Assembly: GCA_003255065.1 (NCBI GenBank)
Contig: QAOA01005271.1
Span: forward strand, 248,001 to 312,000
Source: Cercis canadensis
Lineage: Eukaryota > Streptophyta > Magnoliopsida > Fabales > Fabaceae
DNA: 64,000 bases
Direction: 5' to 3'
The first letter of the stretch is position 1, and the number at the start of each line of letters is the position of its first letter. The notes below the pieces were generated by a model. That model was not told the DNA's origin, ran no database searches, and saw only the letters and a program-made list of their open reading frames with translations. Of this stretch, positions 10,363 through 23,401 are shown in pieces. Both the position numbers and the translations under genes were made by a program.

Positions 10363-13300
10363 AGTAGTATGAATGTAATGTTTGATACATGACCATAGTT
10401 AGCAACTTAAATATTATTTAATTATAAAAATAGTATTTGGCAATGGTTTATTATTACATAGAAGAATATCTGTTGTAATTTGTCTAATCTTTTGATTACT
10501 AATTAGAAGATCTTCTTAATTAAAACGATATGATCAACTTGTAAGAGCTTATGTCTCATAATTAATGGTTTTCCTTACCAACAGTGGTGATTAAAGTCAC
10601 TTCACTACAATTGTTTACTGGATGATCAAAAGGTTCAGCTTCAATTGCTTACTGAATATCTGTAGACATGCATATTATTTTTGAAGTCTTATTACATAGC
10701 CACACTTAAACAATTAAGAAAAATGATACTTTTATACAAAATATTATTATGAACACCCGAGCACTAGAGCCATGGATCGATGAAAATAAAGCTATTTACG
10801 TGTAATGCGACCAAACCCTACGAACTATGCTGTATGCTTAGTTCCTTTCTTTACCTTTTTTTTTTAATGCTTTTTCTCTCATTACAAAAACGAAGGTGGA
10901 AAGGGGCATTACTATGGTGGTCCTTTTTTTCTTTTTATGACCATGCATGGTGGTCCTTTAGTTAGATGATCGATATCGACCATAAAAGATCTTATATATT
11001 TGATTAAAAAATTATTGTGCTTCGCATTTTTTCATAATCATAAGCTTAGTCTCCTACTAAGTAAGGGTTTAGGGCTGATATATATTGTGGTTACTTTTAT
11101 ATGCTAGTTGAGACTCGAGAGATGGAATTGACTCAAATTTTATCATGGTCAAAGGTGGACAACATATAAGCGTTAATGAATGCTATTTAGTCAAACAAGT
11201 CAAATTTAAATGTGATTGTTGGATGAAATAAAATAGTAGGGATTACATATTAAAATAGTAAGGATGACATATTCATTCAAAAGTAATTATAAGTACACTG
11301 CAGTTCAACAATAAGTTTATAAAAAAAATAGCTACCTCACATTATCCAAGAGTTAATCTGTGTGCTCATAATTTATTTATTATTATTCATTTAAGAGACT
11401 TGATCCCCAATATTTTATTCCATTTAATATTTGAGTTACACTGTTGGAAGTAATCTATCTTATTTGATAGTATTCTCAATAAGGTTTTTTGAGTCTAAGA
11501 TTTCCAAATTGGAAAATACTTAATACTCAACAGATAGCACCTTTATAATAATTCTAACATTTCGGGGACCTATTACTTTGTATGGTTCTTTTAGGAGGTG
11601 CTCGGTATATCATGGCTTTTACTTCATAATCACATATTTTACGATATTTTAGATCATTGAGTTAGAGTTGTATTGAAGCTATCCTTAGGACTTGTAGGTT
11701 TTATGTTCGAATCTAAAGTCGTAGAGTTGTAGTTAAAATTCTAAAAAAAAAAAAAAATTATGAAGTTAGAGTGCAGTGTTTAATATACAAATTCAAAACC
11801 AAAATTACACTATGTGATCTAATAGCAGTCCAAAACAAGAATGCTAAGCCCCTATAAAAACTAAGAAATCTCATATTATTTCGTAGTGAGAGGCATCCAA
11901 AGAATTTAGAATTAAGTAGACTAATTAAGTTGAACTAAACATGTAATATCAAATAAGATCTTAAATATCCTAAATATTCAAGACACCAATACCTTAATTT
12001 CTTTGAACATATACTCTAGCAATATATATATTGATTAATATTCTTCCTCTTACCTTATAACCTAAATCATTAGTAATAAAGAAATGAACAAACATTGAAT
12101 AGGAAGAATGAAAAATGCGTAATTGTAAAGAAATCATGTATTTGTGTGTGTGTAGGTGTATTTCTTGCTCTTTTACTCCAATCTCTCATAAATTTAGCTG
12201 AAATTGCACATAACTAATCTATTTTAAAACCTTTGAAACCACCCTTAACGTTCAATGACCTAGTTAGTACTTTCTCTAAAATAATCAAACTTTGGTTAAA
12301 AGCAAAATAAGTTAGTTGACATATTTGCTTGAAAAAATTAAAGTAAATCAAAACTGCATCATTTAATACTATGCTGAAAAAAGTCACTTTTGAGTATTCT
12401 ACGTATTCACTTGAATAATTTTGCATCTAATTTACCCACTAAGCTGTACGGATTCTTGTCATTTAACCAACTAATTGATTTGCATTTGACTAACTAATTA
12501 ACCGGTTAGAATGTAACGTCTTTTTAAATATCACGTACATTTCTGTAATATTTTAATAGACAAGAGTATGTGTTCTAAATTCAATTTTAGAGCCACTAAT
12601 TAGGTAGGCCGATAGCTGTATCCATTTTCATCGTCCACTATTACACAGCAATGCTGTGGTGGTGCACAAGCACCTATATATTATGAATTTCCAACCTTAG
12701 CATCATTATTGTCATTTTTGTTTAAACAATTACCTTTTTGATCAGTCATGATCATGATCGATTAGCTAAGATGTTTCATGTATCTTTTGATGACTACCTT
12801 TAAAGTGACAAAGTAACCAAATTTTAAGGTAGGTGACATCTTTGAAGAGATGAAAATAATTATAACCTAGTTAGTTATAACAATGATGGTCAAGTTGGTT
12901 TAGGCAAAAATAATAATGTTTTGAAATTGATCAAGAATCCCATTCTCCAACCCCACAAAACCAAATGGTAGCTTATCCTACCCCACCTATATCTATCAAC
13001 TTCGTCTCGTTATAACACAAATTGTAATGTTCCATCACTATCACCAATCCCACTTGTTCATAGAGGCTTAGTTACAAATCTTTCAGAGTTCAAGCCAATA
13101 ATGCCATTAATCCAAAAAAGGGGGAAAAGTAAGATATATGGAGGAGGCAACATTAGCGGCTTTTTCCTGATGCTGGCTGTTGCTGACCATTCTAGATGAA
13201 TTGTTATTAATTGCTGTGTGTGCTGGCCAAAGACTTATCACTTTAGTTCTCTTTTTTCCTTTCTTTAATTTTACGCTTTTGATATTATAAATTTTAATGC

Positions 13301-13680
13301 TACATCAATGACTTAATTTACTTAGGTTCTTCTGACTTGTTGCTAAAGGAATTATCAATAATGAGACAAAAACAATGAAATAAAATATTGTACTAATTAA
13401 ACGGTGATAATTCTTGGAACTAAAAGGCCAGAATAGGTTAATTAATTATGGGATTTTGCTTAAAGCTCAACCATGCAAGGTTGATGGAAAAAACAAATTT
13501 AGAGCTACCCACTTTTCTTTAAATTCAACCAAGAAGACTTAAGCTTTAATTTATTTTAGCATACAAGCAAATGAGAAATGTAGAAGTTAAGGGAGTTAGG
13601 GAACCCTAGTTTGTGTAAGCACAAACCAAGTTTATTGAAAACATGTAAGAGTCACATTAATTCATGAAATATATATTTTA
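10363..13680. other. AT-rich intergenic DNA
   Basis: No gene was recognised. A B-box-like GTTCGAATC near 11708 followed by a poly-A run near 11743 is weakly reminiscent of a tRNA-derived SINE, but no A box or target duplication was found. A perfect 9 bp target duplication (TATATTTTA) ends at 13680 and belongs to the next element. Confidence 0.45.
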
Positions 13681-13936
13681 GAGTAAAATATATTTTTTAT
13701 CCTTGAATTATTTTTCAAATGTCACTTTAATCTTTAATTTATTTTTTGTGTCATTTTAATCATCAAATAATCACATTACCCGCCAAATCAGTTATCTGTA
13801 GCACAAAAAATGATCACTTAAATGATTGATTTGACGAGCAAAATGATTATTTAAGGACTAAAATGATACAAAAAATAAATCAAGAATTAAAGTGACATTT
13901 GAAAAATAATTTAAGAACGAAAAAATTATTTAACTC
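13681..13936. mobile_element. Mutator-like MITE with long inverted repeats and a 9 bp target duplication
   Basis: The 256 bp element is an almost complete foldback. Its left end (GAGTAAAATATATTTTTT) and the reverse complement of its right end (GAGTTAAATAATTTTTT) pair, and the arms continue through shared words such as TTATTTTTCAAATGTCACTT. Identical 9 bp flanks, TATATTTTA at 13672-13680 and 13937-13945, are the target duplication. A 9 bp duplication with long inverted repeats is the signature of Mutator-like transposition. There is no coding capacity, so a transposase elsewhere moved it. Confidence 0.85.
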
Positions 13937-13945
13937 TATATTTTA

Positions 13946-14692
13946 TATTAATTATTTACCTTGCTTTCGCTTCATATTGGTTAAGCATGCTATATATAGT
14001 GGAGAAACTTTCAGAGCCACTGCGTGTTAAAGGCTAAGTACCACTCAATCAGAAACACTGTAAGTTGAGGATTCACGCACCCTATATTTTAATTATGAAT
14101 ACCGATAAATAAGAGCATGGTGTTTCTCCTTGTATACCAAAAAAAATACCTTAGTGTACTTTTTAGCTGCCAGAAAGATTTACGTTAGTTATGGTATTGT
14201 AGGAAAATGAAAAACCGGTTGCTTTCTGAAAACGATAAATTATAATTTATTACTTGCACGCTTCTTCTAATCGTTTCTATTAAGCTTATTGGAGTTCTTA
14301 TATTCTCAGGTAGTTTGTCATAAAATTCTCAAACTCTTTGATGTTTTATACAAGAAAAGATTAAGTCAATCTGATTCCTGCATCGATGTCAATTGAAAAC
14401 ATTTCAAGCTCTCAAATTCAAGATACATATTCATAAGAAAGAAACTATACGGTTATATTTTATTTATTTAAAACTTTTATTTCACGTTACATGGACAATT
14501 GTCCCTTCCAATGTGTCTAGAAGCTCCATACTGTAAGAACAAGTGAATGGAATAAAGAGAGCATCAATTGTATTGCTGTTTGTATGAGTATATATATACA
14601 TTTACAAAATATTCAAAATTATTCAAAATGGAAAACCCTAAATCTACTGTAACTATATTTTAATATTTGAATTGTATACAATAACCATAGAG
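13946..14692. other. AT-rich intergenic DNA
   Basis: No coding frame, RNA gene or repeat was recognised. Confidence 0.5.
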
Positions 14693-14903
14693 TTTCAATA
14701 TCAGAGCCTCTTTAATTAAGTGGTTAGGAGATCAAATCCTTCTGATCATACTTTCTCAATTAAATTAAAATTTCAACACATGATATAAGTAGACATGTGA
14801 TTTGTCCATCCTTCAAGCCCAAAAGACTTTCGTGTTAGATATAAAATCATTTTTATGTCTTCACCTAACAGTTCAAATTTTTGAGTTGAATCGATTCTTA
14901 ACA
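14693..14903 (+). mobile_element. TRIM-like retroelement fragment
   Basis: A primer-binding-site-like ATATCAGAGCC near 14698 is followed by a short non-coding interior. One terminal repeat follows at 14833-14903, from TGTTAGATATAAA to TTCTTAACACA. The terminal repeat matches those of the element at 6390-6689. The upstream terminal repeat was not found, so this is an old partial copy. Confidence 0.55.
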
Positions 14904-17900
14904 CATATCACCTGTCATAACTAGAAATATGTTCTTGGCATCTAGAAACTGTGAGGATAGATTATTCCTACCTAAAGCATTAGAGACTTGAAATTTCCAC
15001 ACCCAGGTTCTCCTAATTAGTGTACTGCATTTAATTTAGTAGAGGTGAAAATGATATAAATAGAAAATTAGGATTGGATGGGTTCCACCATTTTTAACAA
15101 GTCAACAGGGATAAAAATAATTTTTAACAATATTAATATCCCCTTTTCTTACCATGCAGTAATAATTAAGTGAAAACTAAAACATTTTTATCCCCCCTCA
15201 TTTTGACTCTTTATTTATAAATACCATATATGCACAGCTTTTTCTTTTTATTTATTTTTTAACCCTTACTCATGTCTTTATTATACTCCAATATTTAGCT
15301 TGTAGCCATTTTCTCACATAGGACAAAGAAAAGTCCTTTAAACTCATAAAAGAGCACCGAATTCATATTTAATATAGCTAGTCTCTTAGAAAAGAAGAAA
15401 GAAAAAAGAAAAGTTAGCCCATATCCTCTAGAAAGCCCTTATTAGAGATCCCATTTTGGGTTCCTTAGTTATTTCATCTTTGATTTACATAAATTCTTCT
15501 ATCAGAAGCAGCATAAGCATCAATAATATCATGTAAAGTTTGAAGTTCTGTATGCTTATTAATAGATTTTTTTTTGCATATATATGCAATAATGAGAGTT
15601 TTAAAATAATATACCTCTCTTTATGTATTATTTAAAATTGTAAGTAATAAAACTTTCCGTGATAATTAAAAGAATAAAAGAATAAATATAATATTATTGT
15701 ATATCAATATCAAATACAAATTCGTGCTGCAAGTGGGACTCCAACTATGTAGTACCATTTTGTTTTTTGGGTCCCAAAGGACTTGTTTAGTACAATTTGA
15801 AAGCTCTGTTTCACTGCAAAAACATGGAAAAAAATAAAATATGAAAGCTCAGGTTTACTGACCTAAAAGGAAATAGAGTACTTAAGAATGTTGTAACGAA
15901 GTTGGCAGTAATAAATATACCAGATGTGGACACACATTAAATGTGTTTACAAAAAAATTAAGATTATAAAAAGTAAATAATATGCATACAAAGGAGTGAA
16001 GGAGAAGAGAGAGAGAGAGAGAGACATAAGAATGTGTGGTTCTTAAATACTAGAGAAATATTTTTTACACATTGCTTAATATTACACACCATGTGGCGAT
16101 ATATAAAATTTGAACAGAAGTTTAAGGGGATCAAGTAAAATTAAAATTGTGCTAATTATATAGTATAGACTAATGTAACATTAGGTGGTTAATTAGTGAA
16201 TAACATTACTCTCTTTGTTTTTTGATTGGGTGAATAACATTGCTCTTGATACTATAAGTGCTTGTAAAATTTATATGAAAATGAAAATAAAAAGTGGAGA
16301 GAGAAAGTAGGATGTAGTTTTTTTGAATAATTATTTGATTAAACCAAAAATTCATTTTTTTCACATTGATATTTAGGGCATTCTAAAGAAGATTTTTAAG
16401 GTCAAAATATGAAGAAGAAAAATGGTCAAATTATTCTCTTTAAGTTAAGCTGCTTAGAGAGATCAATCGTAAGAAGTTTAGGTAATTTACAAAAAGGTTA
16501 TAGGTTTTCATTTTTATATTATTTTGTAAAAAAAAATATATTGTAAGTTTTGAATTTAATCCATGTTTTTATCATGAGTAAAAAGTAAGTTCTCTTATTG
16601 AAGTTTAAGTATAGTTAATTAAATTTCAAAACAAAAAAAAGGTATATCTAATTAAATTTGAATGTTACTACTATGTAAACATAATATGAAGTAGTATAAC
16701 AGGGAGAAACTAATAAATAAGAATTTGAGTGGGTGGGTAATGGATAGACACCTCACCTTCTTAGAGAAAAAAAAAAAAAAAAAACTTCACCTCTTTTTAT
16801 TTGCCTTTTCCTTTTTCAAATATTGACGAATTTTCTTTAATTTTTTAATCAACATAAAAAAAAAAAGAACACAAACCACACTTGTGTATAATAGAAGTTG
16901 TAAGCTTAGTTAGATAAAATGTGTATGATACCCATATTATATACCTGTACATTTATCATTTTGAATAAAACTTTTGTTTGGGGTATGAAGTTAAAGAATT
17001 AGTAAAATACATGTATTCCATAATAATAATGTATAAAAAAATTTCATACTGTTTTAATGAATAAAAACTTATTTTCAAAATTAGTTTACTTTTTCTCATT
17101 ATATTTTTTTTACCGATAAATTTTTATTTTCTTTTCTTTACACTTATAGTTAATGTAAATATAGCTTTGACCTTAACTTTGATTTTTGTTACTATTATTA
17201 TAATATTTTTTAATCAAAAATAATAATTTTTATGAATATTAAGTATTTTGAGATATGATTAATATCTAACAATAAGTTTAATATTAAGTGTTTTGCAGTA
17301 TAAAAAAATAATAAGTGCTTTCATTAAAAATATATATTTTTTGTTTTAGTCAATAAAATATGCTATAATACTCATGATAATATATTAAAAATTACTATAT
17401 AGAACCCATATTTTAGAGAGTGAACTTTTCATTATAAATGTAATATACTTGTATAATTTTTTTATATGAATATTTATTAAATCCATATGTTTGATCCGTA
17501 TATTTTAAAGTTTAATTCATGTCCTGTATAGTGCTAACTATGATTGTAAGGAGCAAAAATTGAAGGTGTCAATTTTGATGAAGAATTCAAGTCGTGAATC
17601 AGTTAATAGCTAATCAAACAACCACGATTTAATTTTTATAGGATTGACTACTATATATAATTTCCTTTTATTTGGTTACAAAAATCATAATAATATGCAT
17701 AAAATCTTACAAAAAGATAAATTACTTAGAGGATTCATTAGAAAGTTCTTCGACTACTTCAAAATCTAATTGACACTAAACAAAACTTTCTTAATGTATA
17801 TCAAAAGATGTATCATTAAATTGAAGATATCCATTAAAATATCAGTTATATACCCTAATTGATATCTGATCATATTTTTTTTAAAACCACCAAACCATGT

Positions 17901-18970
17901 CCACAGCCCAATGTTTTGATAGTGCTCCAAAGAATATGTTAATAATTGAACAGTAAGTGAATAGTTTGACGAATCTAAATAATTTTAAGCAGAAGTAACA
18001 ATTTATTGCTTTTGTTAGTAATATTTGTCAGTTGTGTTACATTATTTTAATTTGGTGTTTTAATACTCTATATGATAATTATGCCATATCACATGTAATT
18101 ATTTAAGCAGTCATGTCATGTGATTATTGTGTTAATTATTTAATTAGTCATTCAAAGTTATATATAAATGAAATCAAAGCACTCAATTAAAATAATATAA
18201 CGCAAGTGACATTATCATTTTCTCGAAGAAAACTCCTTTTTTTTTTTCTATGAAAAGAAATTTTGATCTTTAACAAAATGAAAAATGATGCATTTATTAT
18301 TTAGGAGTGTAAACTAAAAATAATTATTGCAGGTTTTTTTGGAGGCTGAAAGGGGCCCACATAGAGATCATCTATGAGAATTTTTTAAAAGAAAGGAAGA
18401 CTGAAAAGTGACCTGGTCCCACGTGATGCTTATCATCTCCATTGTGTAAAACATCATACATCAAAAGTCACTAAAGAAGCTCGTAATCGTAGCCGTTGGT
18501 TTCGTATACCCTTCTTAAATTTGAGTGTAACTTTAAGAGGGAAGAATCTCTCATATAAATGAACGGTTAAGATAATCGACTATTTAGAAGTTAATTGTGG
18601 TGCGAGGTATAATTGCGTATCCTCAGGGACTGCTTTCTAGTCCTATTTATTGCGTCGTAGACTTTGTTAAAGTTAACCACAAAGGACTGTACTTTGGGTT
18701 TGTGAGATTCCCTCAATTATCCATAAGGATTTTCTTAATGACGAATATATCCCCTATCCATATACGACAAAAATAGGTACGACTACGAAGTTGACCCGCT
18801 TCTTTTTCCTTTTTTTTTTTGGGCATTACCTTTCTAAAAAAAAAAAAAAATTGTTTACATTCTCACAAGGTTATTTATTTATTTATTCTTATTTGAGGTT
18901 GTTTTTTTCCCACTTTTACCGTTTTCATAAAAAACAACCCACACTTTCGCGAAGGAGCGTGCATCTCCCA
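14904..18970. other. Very AT-rich intergenic DNA
   Basis: The only distinct feature is a (GA)n microsatellite at 16007-16024, besides many poly-A and poly-T runs. No coding frame or RNA gene was recognised. Confidence 0.5.
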
Positions 18971-19477
18971 CATCCCACCTTAAGTTGGTAACAATAATTG
19001 TGAGATTTTGGTAGAAGTTTTTGTTAAGTGAAAATTCATGAATAATTTTATATTTAACACATTCCTGCACGTAAAAACTATTTGGGTTTAGAGGGTTGAT
19101 AAATCATAGACTCACTTATACCATGTGCTACCATTTGATTAAGGAAGCTCTAATACTATGTCAAGAACCGATTTAACCTAAAAATTTAAGTTTTTAAGCG
19201 AAGGACTATGAATAATTTTATATNCATCCCACCTTAAGTTGGTAACAATAATTGTGAGATTTTGGTAGAAGTTTTTGTTAATTGAAAACTCATGAATAAT
19301 TTTATATTTAACACCTTCCTGCACGCAAAAACTATTTGGGCTTAAAGGGTTGATAAATCATAGACTCACTTATACTATGTGCTACCATTTGGTCAAAGAA
19401 ACTCTAATACTATGTCAAGAACCGATTTAACCTAAAAATTTAAGTTTTTAAGCGAAGGACTATGAATAATTTTATAT
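18971..19477. repeat. Duplicated contig ends around a single N at 19224
   Basis: Segments 18971-19223 and 19225-19477 are both 253 bases and near-identical. The pair doubles a TRIM-like fragment that is probably present once in the genome. Confidence 0.85.
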
Positions 19478-19483
19478 TTAACA
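19225..19483 (-). mobile_element. TRIM-like retroelement relic, doubled by the contig join
   Basis: On the - strand one terminal repeat (19413-19483) begins TGTTAAATATAAAATTATTC and is followed by a degenerate methionine-tRNA primer site and a short interior. A second, partial repeat ends at 19313. The family is the same as at 6390-6689, but this copy is more decayed. A second partial rendering at about 19010-19223 results from the duplicated contig end. Confidence 0.55.
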
Positions 19484-21317
19484 ATTTTAAGAGAGTAAAA
19501 AACCAAGTTAATCTAAAGTACTCCCATTAATTGAGAGTATAGTGATATTTTTTTTTGGGTACAAAGTATAGTGATTTTTTTTTTTTTTTTATCTGAAGTA
19601 TAGTGATTTTTAATATTAGTGCCTTTTGATGGTCAAATTTATAATTATGACGCAATAGCAATAAGAATGAGATGATAATTGAGAAATGAATATTAAACGT
19701 ATCCAATGCTTAGCCATTAAAATCTATTTTTAAGAATAAAATCAAGACAATAATAGTGACGGTGTCAGTGAGAACAAAAACAATAAGTACTCCTAATTAA
19801 GATAATTCAAAAAATAGAGATTAGAGATTCCAGATTTTAGTATTTAACTGTTATGTTAATTTCTTAAAAACCAAGAACTATACATTTCTCTACAAAACAA
19901 AAATAAGGATACTCTTATAAATTTAACTATATAAAAAAAAATTATCAATACCTTATGTCTCAACCATTTTACAGTTTTTGTAAGACCGTTTCTAAAATTT
20001 AAAAAATAAAAAGCCTCTGGCATTGGGTGTACCAAGATACTATTGTTAATAGTACAAGGTGATAATGATATTGTTGTTTTGCGATGGTCATTGGTGATGC
20101 TTCAACTCATAATTAGTCATTAACTTCTATGATAAAACCATGATATATAGCAAGGAATTTGTCACTGAAAAACACATGGTAGGGTATCAATTATAGGGGT
20201 ACTTAAGTTAGTAATGCTTTATATGTACATATTTATGATAGTTTTATATAGAGTTTAAATTTGATATATTATCGTATAAAACTCTATAGTAAAAAAGTGC
20301 TATATTATTAAAGTAATTAAATAAATTTATTAATTGATAATAAAAATGTTACAACTAAATGTGAGTAATTGACAGCCATTGCTCTTGATCATTCTCTTGA
20401 CAACATCTGTAATTTTCAAGAATAACTATGTACTATCTATCACCTTTTAGGCAAACTTACAAGCTAGATCGGATTTGACACTGTAATTCCTTTATCGTTG
20501 AACATAAACACAATTGGGTATCTTTGAGATTTGGCCTCATATTAAACTTAGAAACGTACATTTATTACATAAAAAGAAAATAAGGTACGTCCTTGTGTTT
20601 ATAGTATTCATGTGATATGATATCTCTAAATAGTGATGGTCGAAAAGCAAAAAGAATCCTATGACAACTAATCCATATACAGTGTGTGAGTTTGTTAGGA
20701 TCTCAACATTATGAGCACATAAAAGTTGACCAAAGACTATACATGTGTCTCTGCTTATAAGGTAGGTGACAACAACCTATTATTAAAAACGTTAGTTATA
20801 TTCTTACTCACAAAAAAAATTAAATTAAATTTATAATTTTTTTTGTTTCGCATGTTTTGAATCTAACTCTCAATGGAAGAAAAAGAGTCATAAAATTAAA
20901 TAATCAATTGAATTGTCCACATGCATTGCATGTACCATCAAATTTATACAATCTTTAGTGCATGAAGTGAATTTAATTTATACAAAAGTTAGTCGCATAA
21001 CATACACAATATTAGTAGTTCAGTTGATCTTAAAGCCACAAGTTTAATTTCTTATTTACTTGATGTTTCCTACTATCTTTATCTAATAACAAAAGATAAT
21101 GAAAGAGAGGGAAAGCTAGTCAAGCTACTTAATTTTAAGGCCTCAAAGAGAATTTACAACGATATGTATAAATTGCTTATTAAGAGAAAATGTGAGTAAC
21201 AATAATTTAACCTCAACCTTACAAACTAAGTGTTTCAATCCTTATTAATTGAACAAACTCTTGTTGGCTCTTTCCTTTTTTCAAATATTATATTTTGACT
21301 CCAAAGTATTAAATTAA
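19484..21317. other. AT-rich intergenic DNA
   Basis: No gene was recognised. Poly-T runs occur at about 19550-19590. The last ten bases (21308-21317) are the left target duplication of the next element. Confidence 0.5.
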
Positions 21318-21496
21318 GGAAGTTTCTTAGATACTATTGATATTTATGTGATATGTCATATCACATAGAAATAACTAATGTATAAATAATATGTGTATAA
21401 ATTAACTATTTTTAAGTTTATTTTAAAAAATAAGATAAATTATATTTTATATTCAATAAAATATAAAATTACTTAACACGTTAACATAGAATTTCC
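21318..21496. mobile_element. Small MITE with 9-10 bp target duplication, family copy 1
   Basis: The 179 bp element starts GGAAGTTTCTTAGATAC, and its right end reverse-complements to GGAAATTCTATGTTAAC. It is flanked by perfect 10 bp direct repeats ATTAAATTAA (21308-21317 and 21497-21506). The same sequence occurs in opposite orientation at 55076-55286 and partly at 46395-46497, so this is a dispersed family. Duplication length and terminal repeats suggest a Mutator-like origin. It is non-coding. Confidence 0.75.
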
Positions 21497-21506
21497 ATTA
21501 AATTAA

Positions 21507-22304
21507 TAATGAAAGAGAGCATATGATGTGATACATATAATCACACGCGATGTTAGCAAGAAAGGCTTTTACTTATGAATCACTTAATTCAAATGTGATA
21601 CCATGCGCCCTGATCGCAGGACTAAAACGAAATATCAAATTATTGTGAAACTCTTCCTAACATGACTTAATTAGTCAATTAAATATATAAACATCGGTTG
21701 TTGTAAATCCTAATAAACAATTCCTTTGGTGTCTACAAATTTTAAATGGTAAAACGGTTAAAATAAATATGTTATTAATTACAAACCTTTATAGAAATGG
21801 CCTTATATATTCTCACTTCCTTAGTCAAAAGAATGAATTGCCCAAATACGTCTCCCTTTGAGATACGTGGAAGTTACAAATAACAGTAAACCCCTTTTTG
21901 CTGTGGTTACCTCAAAAAAGAAAGCCCTACTGTTTTTATATTTTTATTTTCTTTTGGCCATTGAAGAATATGTGATTGTGCACTGTGTGGGTTTGATGGC
22001 TTACTCGGCAATTTTATATGGCAATTTCCAAAAGCCACAAACCAAGACAAAACCCAAGAAAAAGAAAGAATAGGTAAGAAATGACAATCAAGCAAGCTCA
22101 CCTTGGGACATAACAGTCTTTTTTACCATTATCTTTTTTAAGGTTCTCTCTCTCTCCCTGCCCTAACTGAAAACGACTGCAAGCAACCTGTGGTCTACCT
22201 GTGTATATATCCGATACTGTAATTTTTATTTTTCTATAAAAATGGCAAAAAAAATAATAATAAATCAAGATTCACAAACCGACTCAAACCCACTGCTCAA
22301 TTTT
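21507..22304. other. Intergenic DNA and upstream region of the PHD-finger gene
   Basis: AT-rich with no credible gene. A CT-rich stretch near 22146-22160 and the poly-A tract near 22246 precede the TATA box of the next gene. Confidence 0.5.
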
Positions 22305-22314
22305 CTATATAAAC
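22305..22314 (+). promoter_or_regulatory. TATA box of the PHD-finger gene
   Basis: CTATATAAAC lies about 190 bp before the start codon. It is followed by a strongly CT-rich leader without any ATG, typical of plant 5' untranslated regions. Confidence 0.65.
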
Positions 22315-22501
22315 ACTCTCTTCCTTTCTTTCTCTCTCCTTTCCTATTTGGTTGTCTTCTGCTCCTTCTCTTGCCTTGCCTACTTATTCTCCTTTTCTTT
22401 CCCTCTCTGTGTTTTGGCCTTCTGGGTTTCTCTCTTTTGCTCCTCATATCCCCTCTTTTTCTCTGTTTGGGAGTGGATACAGCAGTTCTGGGCACCAAAT
22501 A

Positions 22502-23238
22502 ATGGTGGATCTTCAAACTGTTTGCTGCATGTGCGGTGACGTTGGTTTCCCTGACAAGCTTTTCCGCTGCAACAAATGCCGCCATCGCTTCCAGCACTCG
22601 TATGTTTCTTTCTCACCACCTTCTCAATTATCATCCACTCTCACATATCATGACCATCATCATACATACATACACACACACACACATACATACATACATA
22701 CATAAACATCTTTATCATTTTTAATTTGATAGTTACATATAACTGCATCTTTAGTTTATGCCCACCTATAAAAAAACTGCATCAAGCATGTTTCATATGA
22801 TATTTGTAAGCTCGTTTATTATGTGCTATTATCTATAATAACTTCTATCATATAAGCAATATGAGATGAATAATAATAATAATTAAAAAAAGGCCCATTT
22901 GGATTTTTATTAATATACGGGTGAATTAATTAAGCTTAAAGTTTAATTAATTAATTTTATGTAACAGGTATTGTAGTAACTTCTACGGCGAGTTGCCGGA
23001 GATTGAACTGTGCGATTGGTGCCAAAGCGAGGAGAGGAACGCAAGACATAGCAGCTCAAGTTCGAAGAAATTGGCGACCGGAAACGACGCCGTATCGACG
23101 AATCGGTCTGAATATTCTGGCGAGAAAATCAAACAGCACGATCGTGAAGAGAGCGGCTCCGATAAGGGGAAGTCTCCGACGCCGTCGCCGCGGCCCACCA
23201 CGCGCAGGTACAAGCTTCTCAAGGATGTAATGTGCTAA
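22502..23238 (+). CDS. Small PHD-finger protein, two exons
   Basis: Exons 22502-22599 and 22968-23238 join across a 368 bp GT-AG intron that splits a serine codon. They give 122 residues. The first 51 residues carry a compact Cys4-His-Cys3 pattern: C8 and C11, C23 and C26, H32 and C35, C48 and C51. This is a PHD/FYVE/RING-superfamily zinc finger. The tail (54-122) is hydrophilic, with serine-rich and basic stretches and a proline-serine segment, and ends RRYKLLKDVMC. Plant proteins of this short PHD type share that ending in my recollection, so full length is likely. PHD fingers usually bind histone H3 tails or partner proteins, but the role of this group is unknown to me. The first ATG after a CT-rich leader is the start. 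The intron contains a CATA/CA microsatellite (22661-22704). No neighbouring gene appears functionally linked. Confidence 0.88.
22661..22704. repeat. CATA/CA microsatellite in the intron
   Basis: Alternating CATA and CA units form a simple repeat inside the single intron of the PHD-finger gene. It is a likely length-variable marker. Confidence 0.85.
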
Positions 23239-23395
23239 AAAAACGAAGAAAGGATCCAACAAAAACAAGAAGGAAAACCAATATATATAGGTGACTACTT
23301 TTGTGTCAAAGTGTTTTGTGTTTATAGTAAGTAGCTCGCAAAGAGAGTGTTTTTCAATGTTTATCTTGTTTTGAGTGGCTTTTTAGTAAGCTGTG

Positions 23396-23401
23396 AATAA
23401 A
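23396..23401 (+). terminator. Polyadenylation signal of the PHD-finger gene
   Basis: AATAAA lies about 160 bp after the stop codon in a T-rich 3' untranslated region. Confidence 0.6.

Noticed and set aside
11640-11760. SINE or tRNA-like sequence (GTTCGAATC then poly-A)
   Set aside because: No A box at the right distance, no cloverleaf and no target duplication could be found.
22265-22634. Open frames on both strands over the PHD gene leader
   Set aside because: They are low-complexity products of a CT-rich leader. The real frame starts at 22502 and has a complete zinc-binding pattern.
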